Positions 44,920-53,146 of a DNA stretch of 64,000 nt are shown here, piece by piece; the stretch's first letter is position 1; each line of letters begins with the position of its first letter. The DNA is from Marinobacter sp. F4218 (GTDB taxonomy: Bacteria; Pseudomonadota; Gammaproteobacteria; Pseudomonadales; Oleiphilaceae): positions 310,001-374,000 of the forward strand of contig NZ_JAHZIL010000004.1 in the NCBI RefSeq assembly GCF_019443085.1. The letters are read 5' to 3'. Position numbers and translations under genes: made by a program. Under the pieces are notes generated by a model. The model made no database searches, was not told the origin of the DNA, and worked only from the letters and a program-made list of their open reading frames with translations.

Positions 44920-45718
44920 TCCCTCCGGCGCCGACTGGCCCGGGCGGTATCGGCACTTGCTGGCCAGCGCAGGCCTGAATGCCGAATCCGTCATCGGCCA
45001 GGCTTTACAGCCTCACGACCTGGATCGTCCTGCACTGCTCTCGCTCGCCCAGTGCCTCGAACGGCCGGAACTGCTGCAACAGCAGCTCACAAAGGACTAC
45101 CCCGACGCCAGCAACGCCCGCGCACTACGGGCGTATCTCTCCGTCACCCAGCAGGATCTGGCGCTGTCGGTGATTGCACCGTTGACGCTGAGACTGTTTC
45201 GCGATGGCAAGTCACCTTTACCCGACCCCCAGCAGATTTTTCTCGGGCGGGCCCGCGAGGGTGCGACGGCAGCGCGATGGTTTCATGCCCCGTCACAGCC
45301 AGCGGTTGGTTTAGCAGACTTCATCGGGAAACTGGATGAGCTTGTGACTGCCTGGTATCCGGTTTTCCGGCAGGGATTCGGGGTCAGCCCGGGGGCTTAC
45401 TGGAGCAGTATCGGTCTTGGTCTGGGAGCGCCTTTTTCGGTCGTGTGGAACCTTGCGGATGCAGAGGCCGTATGCAACCTGGCACAGGCCTGGCTGGAGG
45501 AGTTTGCATGTGGTGCGAACCGGTTCGTTGATTGGGTACCGGCCGAGTTCAGTGGCCGGCAATGCGCCATTCCGCAGCGCAAGGGCTGCTGCCTGAAGTA
45601 TCTGCTGCCGGAAGGTGGTTACTGTGGCACTTGTGGCATTTATCGTAAGGCGCGTCTGGCTGAGACTAGCCGCCGATCCCGGAGCCCAGCGCCAGACCAG
45701 CGACTGCCAGCGCAATAA
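44906..45718 (+). CDS. fhuF: siderophore-iron reductase FhuF
   Basis: A 270-residue protein ending in the FhuF [2Fe-2S] cluster motif: adjacent Cys residues in GCCLKYLLPEGGYCGTCG, i.e. CC-x10-C-x2-C. FhuF reduces iron in ferric hydroxamates so it leaves the siderophore in the cytoplasm. The LGLGAPFSVVWNLADAEAVCNLAQ helix is also conserved. It is the last gene of the fhuCDBF operon and its 3' end overlaps, on the opposite strand, the 36-residue peptide frame at 45666-45776. Confidence 0.9.
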   Translation: MVAADPSGADWPGRYRHLLASAGLNAESVIGQALQPHDLDRPALLSLAQCLERPELLQQQLTKDYPDASNARALRAYLSVTQQDLALSVIAPLTLRLFRDGKSPLPDPQQIFLGRAREGATAARWFHAPSQPAVGLADFIGKLDELVTAWYPVFRQGFGVSPGAYWSSIGLGLGAPFSVVWNLADAEAVCNLAQAWLEEFACGANRFVDWVPAEFSGRQCAIPQRKGCCLKYLLPEGGYCGTCGIYRKARLAETSRRSRSPAPDQRLPAQ

Positions 45719-45776
45719 ACAGTCCGGCGCCGGCAGCGATTTTCAGCCCTTCGATCATTTCCTGTTCCGGTGTCAT
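45666..45776 (-). CDS. 36-residue single-helix membrane peptide (small ORF)
   Basis: Minus-strand reading from ATG 45776 gives MTPEQEMIEGLKIAAGAGLF followed by IALAVAGLALGSGIGG and TAG. GGGAG lies eight bases before the ATG. The shape is a short acidic amphipathic head, one membrane helix of about 18 residues, and a Gly-rich end. It follows the TonB receptor gene on the same strand by 71 bases, after a hairpin, and overlaps the antisense fhuF end by 53 bases. A real small membrane protein is likely from the ribosome-binding site and hydrophobic design, but conservation must be checked. The helix resembles ATP-synthase subunit c-like Gly/Ala helices only loosely. Confidence 0.55.
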   Translation of the reverse strand: MTPEQEMIEGLKIAAGAGLFIALAVAGLALGSGIGG

Positions 45777-45812
45777 CACTCTTGCTCCCTGCATCCATCG
45801 ACCAGAAGAGAA

Positions 45813-45841
45813 TTCCGGAGCGGACAAGGCCCGCTCCGGAA
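45813..45841 (-). terminator. hairpin after the TonB-dependent receptor gene
   Basis: TTCCGGAGCGG and CCGCTCCGGAA form an eleven-base stem around a seven-base loop directly after the receptor stop codon. On the minus strand the hairpin is followed by TTCTCTTCT, moderately T-rich. It may end the receptor transcript or act as an attenuator before the small peptide gene. Confidence 0.6.
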
Positions 45842-45847
45842 CCGGGT

Positions 45848-48025
45848 TCAGTACGCCCAGGAGACGGTCAGGCTGGCGTTAGCCGGCTCGCCGTAGAAGC
45901 CCTGGGCCGAGGCGCCGAATTTCTTCAGGCTCTCAATGTATTTCTCGTCGGTGACGTTGTTGACGTTCAGGGTAGCGTTCCAGTGGCGGGCAAAATCGTA
46001 GCTCGCCATCAGATCCAGGACCGCGTAACTGTCCTGCTCGGTAACAATAGTGGCACCAGCGTTCGGGCCAGTGGTCGCCACGCCCTGCTCCTGACTGATC
46101 TCGGACTGCCAGCGGACCTGGCTGCCGACCTTCAGGCCATCAATGCCGGGCACTTTCCAGGTACCCCGCAGTTGCGCCAGGTGTTCCGGTACAAAGGATT
46201 TTGCAGCGTTACCATCGGCGTCTTCGATGTCCACGAAGGTGTAGCCGGCGAACAGCTGGATCCGGTCGGTCACATCGCCAACGAACTCGAGCTCAACACC
46301 CTGACTCTCGAGACCGTCGATGCCCCGGTAGTAAACGTCGGGTGAGTTCGGATAGGTGCCGGCAGCTTCCGCCACGTTTTTCTGTTCGGTCTGAAACAGG
46401 GCCACGGTGGTGTTCACCCGGTCATCGGCGAATTCACTTTTCAGCCCGAATTCGTAGTTCACGCCGTCAATCGGGTCGAGGCGGTCGCGATTAATATCCA
46501 ATTCCGTCTGCGGCGCAAAGATTTCGGTGTAGCTGGCGTACAGGGAATGGTTGTCGTTGAGGTCATAAATCAGACCTGCGTACGGCGTTTCCACCGCGTC
46601 ATAGCTGGTGGTTTTGGCGGTGCCATAACTGACGCCTTCACTGTCCAGCCAGGTCAGGCGCAAACCGGTGATAGCGGTCAGTTGATCGGTCAGGCTCCAG
46701 CGCGCGGCGGCGTAGGTGGCCACTTCCTTGTCGGTCCAGTCCGAGCCACCCACGCCATTGTCAAAGGTGGGCTTGGGGTAATTGCCATCCCATTCATTCA
46801 ACGGCGGCAGTGGATCGCCAATGCCCTGACCATAACGGGATTCGTCAACGGTCTCTGAGCGGGACCAGGTAGCCCCCAGAACCAGTTCGTGGGTGCGATT
46901 GGCAAGGTTGAACGGGCCAGTGGCGTAGGTGTCCACCACCCATTGTTCAACGTCGAGATCATACTGGCTGGGGTAGGCAAAGAGGCCCTCGCCGGTCTGC
47001 GGATCCGGGGTGCCATACTGGTAGAAGAGTTCGGATTCGCTCTCGTTCTTGAGCCGGAATACCGTGCCCTGGGCGCGCCAGCCACCGGCCAGCTCCTGTT
47101 GAAGCTCAATGAAGCTGTTGTCCTGGGTGTTGTCCCAGTAGGACCAGTCGGAAGCGGTGCTGGTTGACCGGGCATAGTCCGTTGCGGTGCCGTCGGAATA
47201 GAACAGGGGCAAGGCGCCCCACAGCGGACTGTCGGTGTCGGAGGTCTGGAACGAGTGTCCCAGCGTCAGCAGCGTGGTGTCCGTCAGATCCGCTTCGATG
47301 ACCCCATAAAACATCTGCTTTTCGTTGCTGTACCGATCCAGGTAGGAGTCCTTGTCCTCGTATCCCGCCACAACCCGGCCACGCACAGCACCGGATTCAG
47401 ACACGGCGCCGGAGACATCACCCACGATGCGCTTCTGGTCCCAGGACCCACCGGTTACGGAAACCGAGCCACTGGATTCGGCCGTCGGGCGCTTGCGGAT
47501 GAAGTTCACCGTCGCGGCCGGGTTGCCGGAGCCGGTCATCAGGCCATTGGCGCCGCGAACCACCTCAATACGATCAAAAAACGCCGTGTCCAACTCACCC
47601 TGCACATTGTCGTAAACCGCCGGCAAGCCAACACCATCGTACTGGAAGTTGTTGATGTCGAAACCACGCGCGGTGTAGTAGGTCCTGTCGGATTCCACCG
47701 ACTCCACGGTTACGCCGGTGGTGCCTTCAAGCACGTCGTTGATATCGTTCTGGGCGAAGTCATCCATCTGCTCGCGGGTGATAACCGTGACTGACTGCGG
47801 CGTTTCGCGGTGGGTCAGGCCCATTTTCATGGTTGTGGTCGTGGATTCCGCGGTGTAGCTGCGGGTCTCTTCCGAGGTAACCGGACCGCGGTCAGCAGAC
47901 ACCTCCAACGCGTTCAGGACGACGGGCTTGTCTTCCTGCGCCCACGTCAGGCCCGGCAAGGTGGCGGCCATCATGGCTGAAATCAGGGCCTTGCGGCGGA
48001 AGGCGGTTTCGGGATTTCGGGACAT
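45848..48025 (-). CDS. TonB-dependent siderophore receptor (FhuE/FpvA-like)
   Basis: A 725-residue outer-membrane receptor. Signal peptide ends near LTWAQ; TonB box is around ALEVSA; the plug begins at RETPQSVTVITREQMDD and holds VSVESDRTYYTARGFDI; the rest is a beta barrel ending VSWAY with a C-terminal aromatic residue. No N-terminal signalling (STN) domain is present, so control is not through an adjacent anti-sigma factor. The FhuE/FpvA branch binds hydroxamate siderophores such as coprogen or rhodotorulate. Convergent with fhuF, which agrees with hydroxamate uptake. Exact siderophore unknown. Confidence 0.93.
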   Translation of the reverse strand: MSRNPETAFRRKALISAMMAATLPGLTWAQEDKPVVLNALEVSADRGPVTSEETRSYTAESTTTTMKMGLTHRETPQSVTVITREQMDDFAQNDINDVLEGTTGVTVESVESDRTYYTARGFDINNFQYDGVGLPAVYDNVQGELDTAFFDRIEVVRGANGLMTGSGNPAATVNFIRKRPTAESSGSVSVTGGSWDQKRIVGDVSGAVSESGAVRGRVVAGYEDKDSYLDRYSNEKQMFYGVIEADLTDTTLLTLGHSFQTSDTDSPLWGALPLFYSDGTATDYARSTSTASDWSYWDNTQDNSFIELQQELAGGWRAQGTVFRLKNESESELFYQYGTPDPQTGEGLFAYPSQYDLDVEQWVVDTYATGPFNLANRTHELVLGATWSRSETVDESRYGQGIGDPLPPLNEWDGNYPKPTFDNGVGGSDWTDKEVATYAAARWSLTDQLTAITGLRLTWLDSEGVSYGTAKTTSYDAVETPYAGLIYDLNDNHSLYASYTEIFAPQTELDINRDRLDPIDGVNYEFGLKSEFADDRVNTTVALFQTEQKNVAEAAGTYPNSPDVYYRGIDGLESQGVELEFVGDVTDRIQLFAGYTFVDIEDADGNAAKSFVPEHLAQLRGTWKVPGIDGLKVGSQVRWQSEISQEQGVATTGPNAGATIVTEQDSYAVLDLMASYDFARHWNATLNVNNVTDEKYIESLKKFGASAQGFYGEPANASLTVSWAY

Positions 48026-48072
48026 CTTCTTCTCCGTTTCATGGGGTCACTCAAACTTCAGACGCACATCTT

Positions 48073-48091
48073 AATGCGAATGATTCCGATT
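48073..48091 (-). promoter_or_regulatory. Fur-box-like site before the TonB receptor
   Basis: On the minus strand AATCGGAATCATTCGCATT lies 48 bases before the receptor start. It keeps the AATCATT core with flanking inverted CATT/AAT elements and is the best Fur-box match in the window, as expected for an iron-starvation-induced receptor. Confidence 0.65.
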
Positions 48092-48237
48092 TCAAATGTT
48101 TAATTTGGAATGACCACCTGAAACGACTTTCTTCCAGCCACCCGGGAACCGGCGGCGTGACGCAGCAGGTGCTATTCTGAGAACTTCGCCGGCAGGTCAA
48201 TCGAATGCCCCTGAACTCGACACACCGGGAGATTCCA

Positions 48238-49359
48238 ATGCGCTCATTCCGACAACTCGCGATGCTAGCCAGCCTCTTCCTGGCGGGTCTGCCCATGGCT
48301 TACAGCCAAACCTTCTCCTCCGACGCCGGGCAGTTCCGGCTCGAAACCGTGGCCACGGGGCTGGAGCATCCCTGGAGTCTTGCCTTCCTGCCGGATGGTT
48401 CCATGCTGGTGACGGAGAGAGCCGGACGGCTTCGGATTCTTCGCGATGGCGCTCTCGACCCCGATGCGATCCCCGGTGTTCCGGAGCTCGTGGTTTCCGG
48501 CCAGGGGGGGCTGCTCGACGTTCTGTTACACCCGGACTTTGCGGAAAATCGCACCCTGTTCCTCAGCTACGCACACCGCGCGGACCGCGGCATGACCACG
48601 AGAGTGGCGAGGGCCAGGTTTGAGCAGGACCGTCTCGAGGACGTCGAGGTGATATTTGAAGCGCTGCCCCGCTCCGGTAAGTCCCGGCATTTCGCCGGGC
48701 GCATGGCCTTCGACAGCAACGGGTACCTGTACGTCGCGGTCGGCGACCGGGGAGAAATGGACCGCGCTCAGGACACTGCCGACGACGCCGGCGGCGTGCA
48801 CCGGATTACCGTGAACGGCGAGCCCGCCTCCGGGAACCCGGGGATGGATAACCCGCAAGTCAATGACACGTTCTATACCTGGGGCAACCGGAACATTCAG
48901 GGGATGACGGTACATCCGGACACTGGTGATGTCTGGACCCACGAACACGGTCCCCGGGGTGGGGATGAAATCAACATCCTTCGCGCCGGCACCAATTATG
49001 GCTGGCCTGAAATCACCTACGGCATCGGCTACTCCGGCATTCCGATCACCCTGGACACCGAAAAGGAAGGCATGGCCCAGCCGCTGCATTACTGGGATCC
49101 CTCCATCGCACCGTCGGGTATGGCGTTCTACACCGGCTCAGGGATTCCGGAATGGCAAGGCGATCTGTTCGTGGGGGCGCTCAAGCTTCAGAAACTCGTG
49201 CGCCTGAAAATCAGGGACGAATCCGTGCGCGAAGAAGAGGATTTGCTGACGGATCTGGGAGAGCGGATACGGGATGTTCGCATGGGCCCCGATGGAGCCC
49301 TGTGGCTTCTGACCGACGATTCCGACGGCAAGGTGTACCGGTTGCTGCCGGCTCAGTGA
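48238..49359 (+). CDS. PQQ-dependent sugar dehydrogenase-like protein (YliI/Asd type)
   Basis: A 373-residue exported beta-propeller. Signal peptide LAMLASLFLAGLPMAYS; GLEHPWSLAFLPDGSMLVTER, GQGGLLDVLLHPDFAENRTLFLSYAH, NPQVNDTFYTWGNRNIQGMTVHPDTGDVWTHEHGPRGGDEINILRAGTNYGWP are the landmark blades of the YliI/soluble aldose dehydrogenase family. It oxidises aldoses with PQQ in the periplasm. No pqq genes are nearby. ATG 48238 follows GGGAG; the longer frame at 48205 has none. Confidence 0.9.
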   Translation: MRSFRQLAMLASLFLAGLPMAYSQTFSSDAGQFRLETVATGLEHPWSLAFLPDGSMLVTERAGRLRILRDGALDPDAIPGVPELVVSGQGGLLDVLLHPDFAENRTLFLSYAHRADRGMTTRVARARFEQDRLEDVEVIFEALPRSGKSRHFAGRMAFDSNGYLYVAVGDRGEMDRAQDTADDAGGVHRITVNGEPASGNPGMDNPQVNDTFYTWGNRNIQGMTVHPDTGDVWTHEHGPRGGDEINILRAGTNYGWPEITYGIGYSGIPITLDTEKEGMAQPLHYWDPSIAPSGMAFYTGSGIPEWQGDLFVGALKLQKLVRLKIRDESVREEEDLLTDLGERIRDVRMGPDGALWLLTDDSDGKVYRLLPAQ

Positions 49360-49766
49360 GGGTCGTTGGTTCGCTCGGTTTTCTCGAACTGGGGGATGTC
49401 GTCGGTGATCTCGAACCAGTCCGATTTTGAACCTGTATACACATGTTGTGCCGGGCCCTTGCCCAGCGGTTCATTGATGACACCGACCCGCAGGCGAAGG
49501 ATGCCCGGAATCGCATCCACCCGGCTGTAAAGCTGGCTGCCGCAGCGACTGCAGAAGGCCCGGTATTTACCGGGCCGGGATTCGAACTCGGTGACCAGGG
49601 CTTCGCCGCTTAAGAACCGGAACCGGATTTTCTGGATAGGCGCACTGGCCGAGAACGCACTGCCGTGAGCCCTTCGGCATTGACTGCAGTGGCACAAGGC
49701 AACCGGACCGAGAGGACCGTCGTATTCAAAGGTGATGTCGCCGCACAGGCACTGGCCGGTATACAT
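49353..49766 (-). CDS. GFA family glutathione-dependent formaldehyde-activating-like protein
   Basis: A 137-residue protein starting MYTGQCLCGDITFEYDGPLG. The zinc-binding cysteines appear as CLCG, CHCSQCRRAHGSAF and FCSRCGSQLY, the GFA pattern. GFA proteins were thought to add glutathione to formaldehyde; many homologues have unknown substrates. ATG 49766 is where similarity begins; the open frame extends to 50492 only as antisense of dkgB. Its 3' end overlaps the sugar dehydrogenase by seven bases. Confidence 0.87.
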   Translation of the reverse strand: MYTGQCLCGDITFEYDGPLGPVALCHCSQCRRAHGSAFSASAPIQKIRFRFLSGEALVTEFESRPGKYRAFCSRCGSQLYSRVDAIPGILRLRVGVINEPLGKGPAQHVYTGSKSDWFEITDDIPQFEKTERTNDPH

Positions 49767-49886
49767 AGGTTTTTCTCTCAATCTGGCGAGGCGCGTCAAT
49801 TCAGCGCCGATGATACCCGCCGGCCACTTGAAGAACCAGAGCGCCGACTCCATCTTAGGAACACACAGCTCGAACAGGAGGAACGT

Positions 49887-50696
49887 ATGGCATTCAGCAC
49901 ACTTCCGAACATCGGCATGGGGACTTTCCGGCTGAAGGGCAATGATGCACGGGAAGCGGTCAAAAGTGCCCTGTCTCTGGGTTATCGGCACATTGATACC
50001 GCCCAGATGTACGACAATGAGGCGGAAGTTGGCGATGGCATCACGTCCAGCGGCATTCCGCGCCGCGAAATCTTCCTGACCACGAAAATCTGGCACGACC
50101 AACTGCACGCAAGCGATCTGATCAACAGCCTGCATGACAGCCTGGCCCGGCTCAAAACCGACCACGTCGACCTTACGCTGATTCACTGGCCCTCCCCCGA
50201 CGACGAAGTGCCCATGGAGGAATACCTGGGCGCCCTGCGAGACGCCCAGCGGGAAGGGCTGACCGATCACATCGGCATCTCCAACTTCACCTGTGCCCAG
50301 ATGGACAAGGCGGTCGAGATTCTTGGCCATGGCACCATCTTTACCAATCAGGTGGAAGTGCACCCGTTCCTGGCGAACCGCAAGGTCGTGGAGCACGCCC
50401 AAAAGCTCGGAATTACGGTAACCGGCTACATGCCCCTTGCTGTCGGCAAGGTTATGGAAGATGAAACGCTCCAGCGCATTGCCCAGACCCACAACGCATC
50501 ACCCGCCCAGATAGCGATTGCCTGGGTGGCGTCCCGCAGCGTTGTGCCGATCCCGTCCTCGACACGACCGACGCATCAGAAAGCCAATCTTGATGCCCTG
50601 AACATCGAGCTGAGCGAGGACGAGATTCGCCTTATCGACGAACTGGACCGTGGTGAGCGGATTGCGGACCCGGGCTTTGCACCGGCCTGGGACTGA
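49887..50696 (+). CDS. dkgB: aldo/keto reductase DkgB (2,5-diketo-D-gluconate reductase B-like)
   Basis: A 269-residue AKR5-type reductase. Catalytic tetrad: Asp and Tyr in HIDTAQMYDNE, Lys in LTTKIWHD, His in LTLIHWPSP; NADPH-binding IPSSTRPTHQKANLDAL is near the end. This layout and size match DkgB, which reduces small dicarbonyls such as methylglyoxal. ATG 49887 is preceded by AGGAGGAA. The 3' end overlaps the convergent DUF6064 gene by 65 bases. Confidence 0.9.
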   Translation: MAFSTLPNIGMGTFRLKGNDAREAVKSALSLGYRHIDTAQMYDNEAEVGDGITSSGIPRREIFLTTKIWHDQLHASDLINSLHDSLARLKTDHVDLTLIHWPSPDDEVPMEEYLGALRDAQREGLTDHIGISNFTCAQMDKAVEILGHGTIFTNQVEVHPFLANRKVVEHAQKLGITVTGYMPLAVGKVMEDETLQRIAQTHNASPAQIAIAWVASRSVVPIPSSTRPTHQKANLDALNIELSEDEIRLIDELDRGERIADPGFAPAWD

Positions 50697-51345
50697 GCCA
50701 GACACCCGCGACCAAAGAGGCCAGCGTAGCCAAGGGCAGGAGTAACAACCACTGGGTCTGCAGGGCCCAGTAGGTGGCCGTGCTGAAGAGAACCCAGGTA
50801 ATCGGCACCGGCAGCAGCAACCAGAACGTTGCGCGGCCGAAACCTCCCACCAAAAGGACACTGGCCGCAACGGTAACGCCCGGCGACAGCCCAAACAGCG
50901 CCAGGGTCGTTGGCTCCCCGGACTGGACAACAGTAAGCCAGGGCAACAGCACCACCGCCGCCAGCCAGAACGCGGCAAACCACCCTGTTCTGCCGATCGA
51001 CAGACGGGGGCAACCTCGGGTAACGGCCAGTGCCGCAAGCAGCCCGCCCTGTACGGTGAACGCCCAGCCAATCCAGACCGCCGGCCAGTTGATCTCACCG
51101 AAGTAGTTCACCAGAAAGCCACCGCCACTGAGAATCCAGGCCGCAGCAACAATCACCAGTGCCAATCGACGCCAGACGATCTCGGGCCGGCCTGCCATCC
51201 AGGGGACAATGAGGCTTAACGGAACAACGAGGAGCTGCCACGGCCAGAGGTCCTGATTGATCCGCGCAAACAGTCGCAAAAACACCTCTGGCCCAAACAT
51301 CAGGAAATCCTGCAGGGAATAGCTCAGCCAGGCTGGATCACTCAC
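50632..51345 (-). CDS. DUF6064 family membrane protein
   Basis: A 237-residue protein with seven or eight helices. SYSLQDFLMFGPEVFLRLFARINQDLWPWQ at the start and the WPAVWIGWAFTVQGGLLA segment match the DUF6064 family. Its ATG overlaps the stop of the upstream aldo/keto reductase gene by four bases (ATGA). Function unknown. The C-terminus (PRPVQSPGPQSAHHGPVRR) is antisense to dkgB and poorly conserved. Confidence 0.78.
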   Translation of the reverse strand: MSDPAWLSYSLQDFLMFGPEVFLRLFARINQDLWPWQLLVVPLSLIVPWMAGRPEIVWRRLALVIVAAAWILSGGGFLVNYFGEINWPAVWIGWAFTVQGGLLAALAVTRGCPRLSIGRTGWFAAFWLAAVVLLPWLTVVQSGEPTTLALFGLSPGVTVAASVLLVGGFGRATFWLLLPVPITWVLFSTATYWALQTQWLLLLPLATLASLVAGVWLSPRPVQSPGPQSAHHGPVRR

Positions 51346-52277
51346 AGAGACCTCACGTAGGCCACCATCCGCTGCCGCTGCTGTTCATCCGGCAACTCGC
51401 CATACATGGCCGCCATATTCTCCTGCATATGCTCAACACTCGAGGTTGCCGGTATGGCGCAGGTTACCGCCGGATGGGCAACAATAAACTTCAGGAAAAA
51501 TTCGGCCCAGGTGCTCACGCCCGCTTCCCCGGCCCACGCCGGCAGGGGCTCGGACTGAAACCGCCGGAACAGCGAACCGCCCTGGAAAGGCCGGTTTACG
51601 ATGACCGCAATGCCCCGCTCCTGCGCCAGAGGTAACAAACGGGCCTCGGCCTCACGGTCCAGGACGTTGTAGGTCAGCTGAACGAAATCGAGCGGCTGGG
51701 TTTCCATGATGCGGGCGAACTCGCCATGACGTCGCCCGTGGGATGTGGTGATACCAAGGTAACGCACCTCTCCCGCCGCCTTCATGGCCTTCAGCGTCTC
51801 CAGGTGTCCCTGCCAGCCAAGAAGATTGTGGACCTGCAGCAGGTCGAAGCGTTCCACACCCCACTTTCGACGGGACGATTCCGCCTGCTCCCTGGTCGCC
51901 GATTCATCACCAGTCCAGATCTTGGTGGCGGCGAAAAGCTGATCCCGGGCCCCCAGGGCATCAAGGGACCGCCCCAGAACGTCGGCGGAGGAACCGTACA
52001 TCGGCGAACAGTCGACCACACTGCCACCATGATCAAAGAACGTCTTGAGCACCTTGGTGCGTTGCTCAATCAGATAGGGATCGCTGCCGACATTGAAGGT
52101 AATCCAGGTCCCCATGCCGATGGCGGGGAGGCGTTCGCCGGTCGAAGGAACAGCGCGCCTGATCGGTGCCGGGAGTTGAGTATTCCCGTGCATCGCGAAC
52201 AAGCCGGGCGCATGAAGAGCCAGCCCCGAAAGACCAGCACCCACAAGAAGCTGTCTGCGCGTAAGATGTTTTGCCAT
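51342..52277 (-). CDS. Tat-exported aldo/keto reductase
   Basis: A 311-residue aldo/keto reductase with an N-terminal twin-arginine signal, TRRQLLVGAGLSGLALHAPGLFA. The tetrad is visible as Asp and Tyr in VVDCSPMYGSS, Lys in AATKIWT and His in LLQVHNL. A Tat leader on an AKR implies folding with nucleotide cofactor before export. ATG 52277 is the second of two close starts. Substrate unknown. It is coupled to DUF6064 and follows a thioredoxin-fold gene. Confidence 0.88.
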   Translation of the reverse strand: MAKHLTRRQLLVGAGLSGLALHAPGLFAMHGNTQLPAPIRRAVPSTGERLPAIGMGTWITFNVGSDPYLIEQRTKVLKTFFDHGGSVVDCSPMYGSSADVLGRSLDALGARDQLFAATKIWTGDESATREQAESSRRKWGVERFDLLQVHNLLGWQGHLETLKAMKAAGEVRYLGITTSHGRRHGEFARIMETQPLDFVQLTYNVLDREAEARLLPLAQERGIAVIVNRPFQGGSLFRRFQSEPLPAWAGEAGVSTWAEFFLKFIVAHPAVTCAIPATSSVEHMQENMAAMYGELPDEQQRQRMVAYVRSL

Positions 52278-52343
52278 GACCACTTTCTCACTGTCGCGGT
52301 GTCAGTGCGAATGGTACGAATGCCGACACTGCCTGGACTCTGA

Positions 52344-53114
52344 TCAGGCAGCGTAATGGGTATCCAGGTATTTCAGGATCCTGGCGGACTCGAACATACC
52401 CTCGCCGGTGTTCGGATCTTCCAGATAGGGTACCTGAACCCGCTTGTGCACCTGAAAGAAGGCATCGCGCTTGCCACCCGGAATGGGCGTATACGGCCCC
52501 GGCTTCAGGCGCTGCCTTGCCGGGCCGACCTCGGACCAGTGCTCCTTCCCGAGGTTATGGAGCGTGTAGGGAATCTCCAGTTCACACAGTTTTTCACGCA
52601 CCAGTCGGGAAAACGGACTGCCCTCGAAACTCCAGAGATGCAGAGGCTGTTCTGGCCGCTTTCCAGCTTTTGCCCGCAAGCCCCGCAAGGCACTGGCAGC
52701 TGAGGCGACGGACCCCAGTGCCGGCTGCCAGGCCTTGCCCCGATAGAACTTCGGGACCGGCCGGCCAGCGTACTCCCGGAACAGGTAGGCCACGATATTG
52801 TTCGATTCGTACATCACCGTGCCGGTATTTTTGTCCACCAGCAACGGGAACTGCTGCTTGCCGCCGAGGGCGGCAGCCTCCTCCCGGAAATTCTGGCCGC
52901 CCTTCGGGCAGGGCCGGATTTCCACATCCAGATGGAGCGCGGTGAGCGCCTCGCGCACACGGCGGCAAAACGGGCAGGCCTCCATGTCATAGAGAATGAT
53001 GGGCTGTTCCGGCTGCACGCTCTTTTTCACGACCATACAGCCCCGCCAGGCTGTCAATGACGAGGTTGTCACGGAACCGAGTAAATTGACGTTGTGTGTT
53101 AGCCCGTTGGACAT
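52344..53114 (-). CDS. protein with two thioredoxin-like glutathione-S-transferase N domains
   Basis: About 256 residues. The first glutaredoxin/GST-N fold begins IILYDMEACPFCRRVREAL and has a CPFC redox site; the second begins LHLWSFEGSPFSRLVREKL, where the Cys pair is replaced by Ser-Pro-Phe-Ser. Each ends with the GST-N substrate motif (cis-Pro FPLLVD..TGTVMYESNNIV and VPYLEDPNTGEGMFESARIL). So one active and one inactive copy are fused. The start is uncertain; ATG 53114 has AGGG upstream. Function unknown. Confidence 0.82.
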   Translation of the reverse strand: MSNGLTHNVNLLGSVTTSSLTAWRGCMVVKKSVQPEQPIILYDMEACPFCRRVREALTALHLDVEIRPCPKGGQNFREEAAALGGKQQFPLLVDKNTGTVMYESNNIVAYLFREYAGRPVPKFYRGKAWQPALGSVASAASALRGLRAKAGKRPEQPLHLWSFEGSPFSRLVREKLCELEIPYTLHNLGKEHWSEVGPARQRLKPGPYTPIPGGKRDAFFQVHKRVQVPYLEDPNTGEGMFESARILKYLDTHYAA

Positions 53115-53146
53115 AGTTGAACCCTTGATTGGAATTTCCCTCATTA

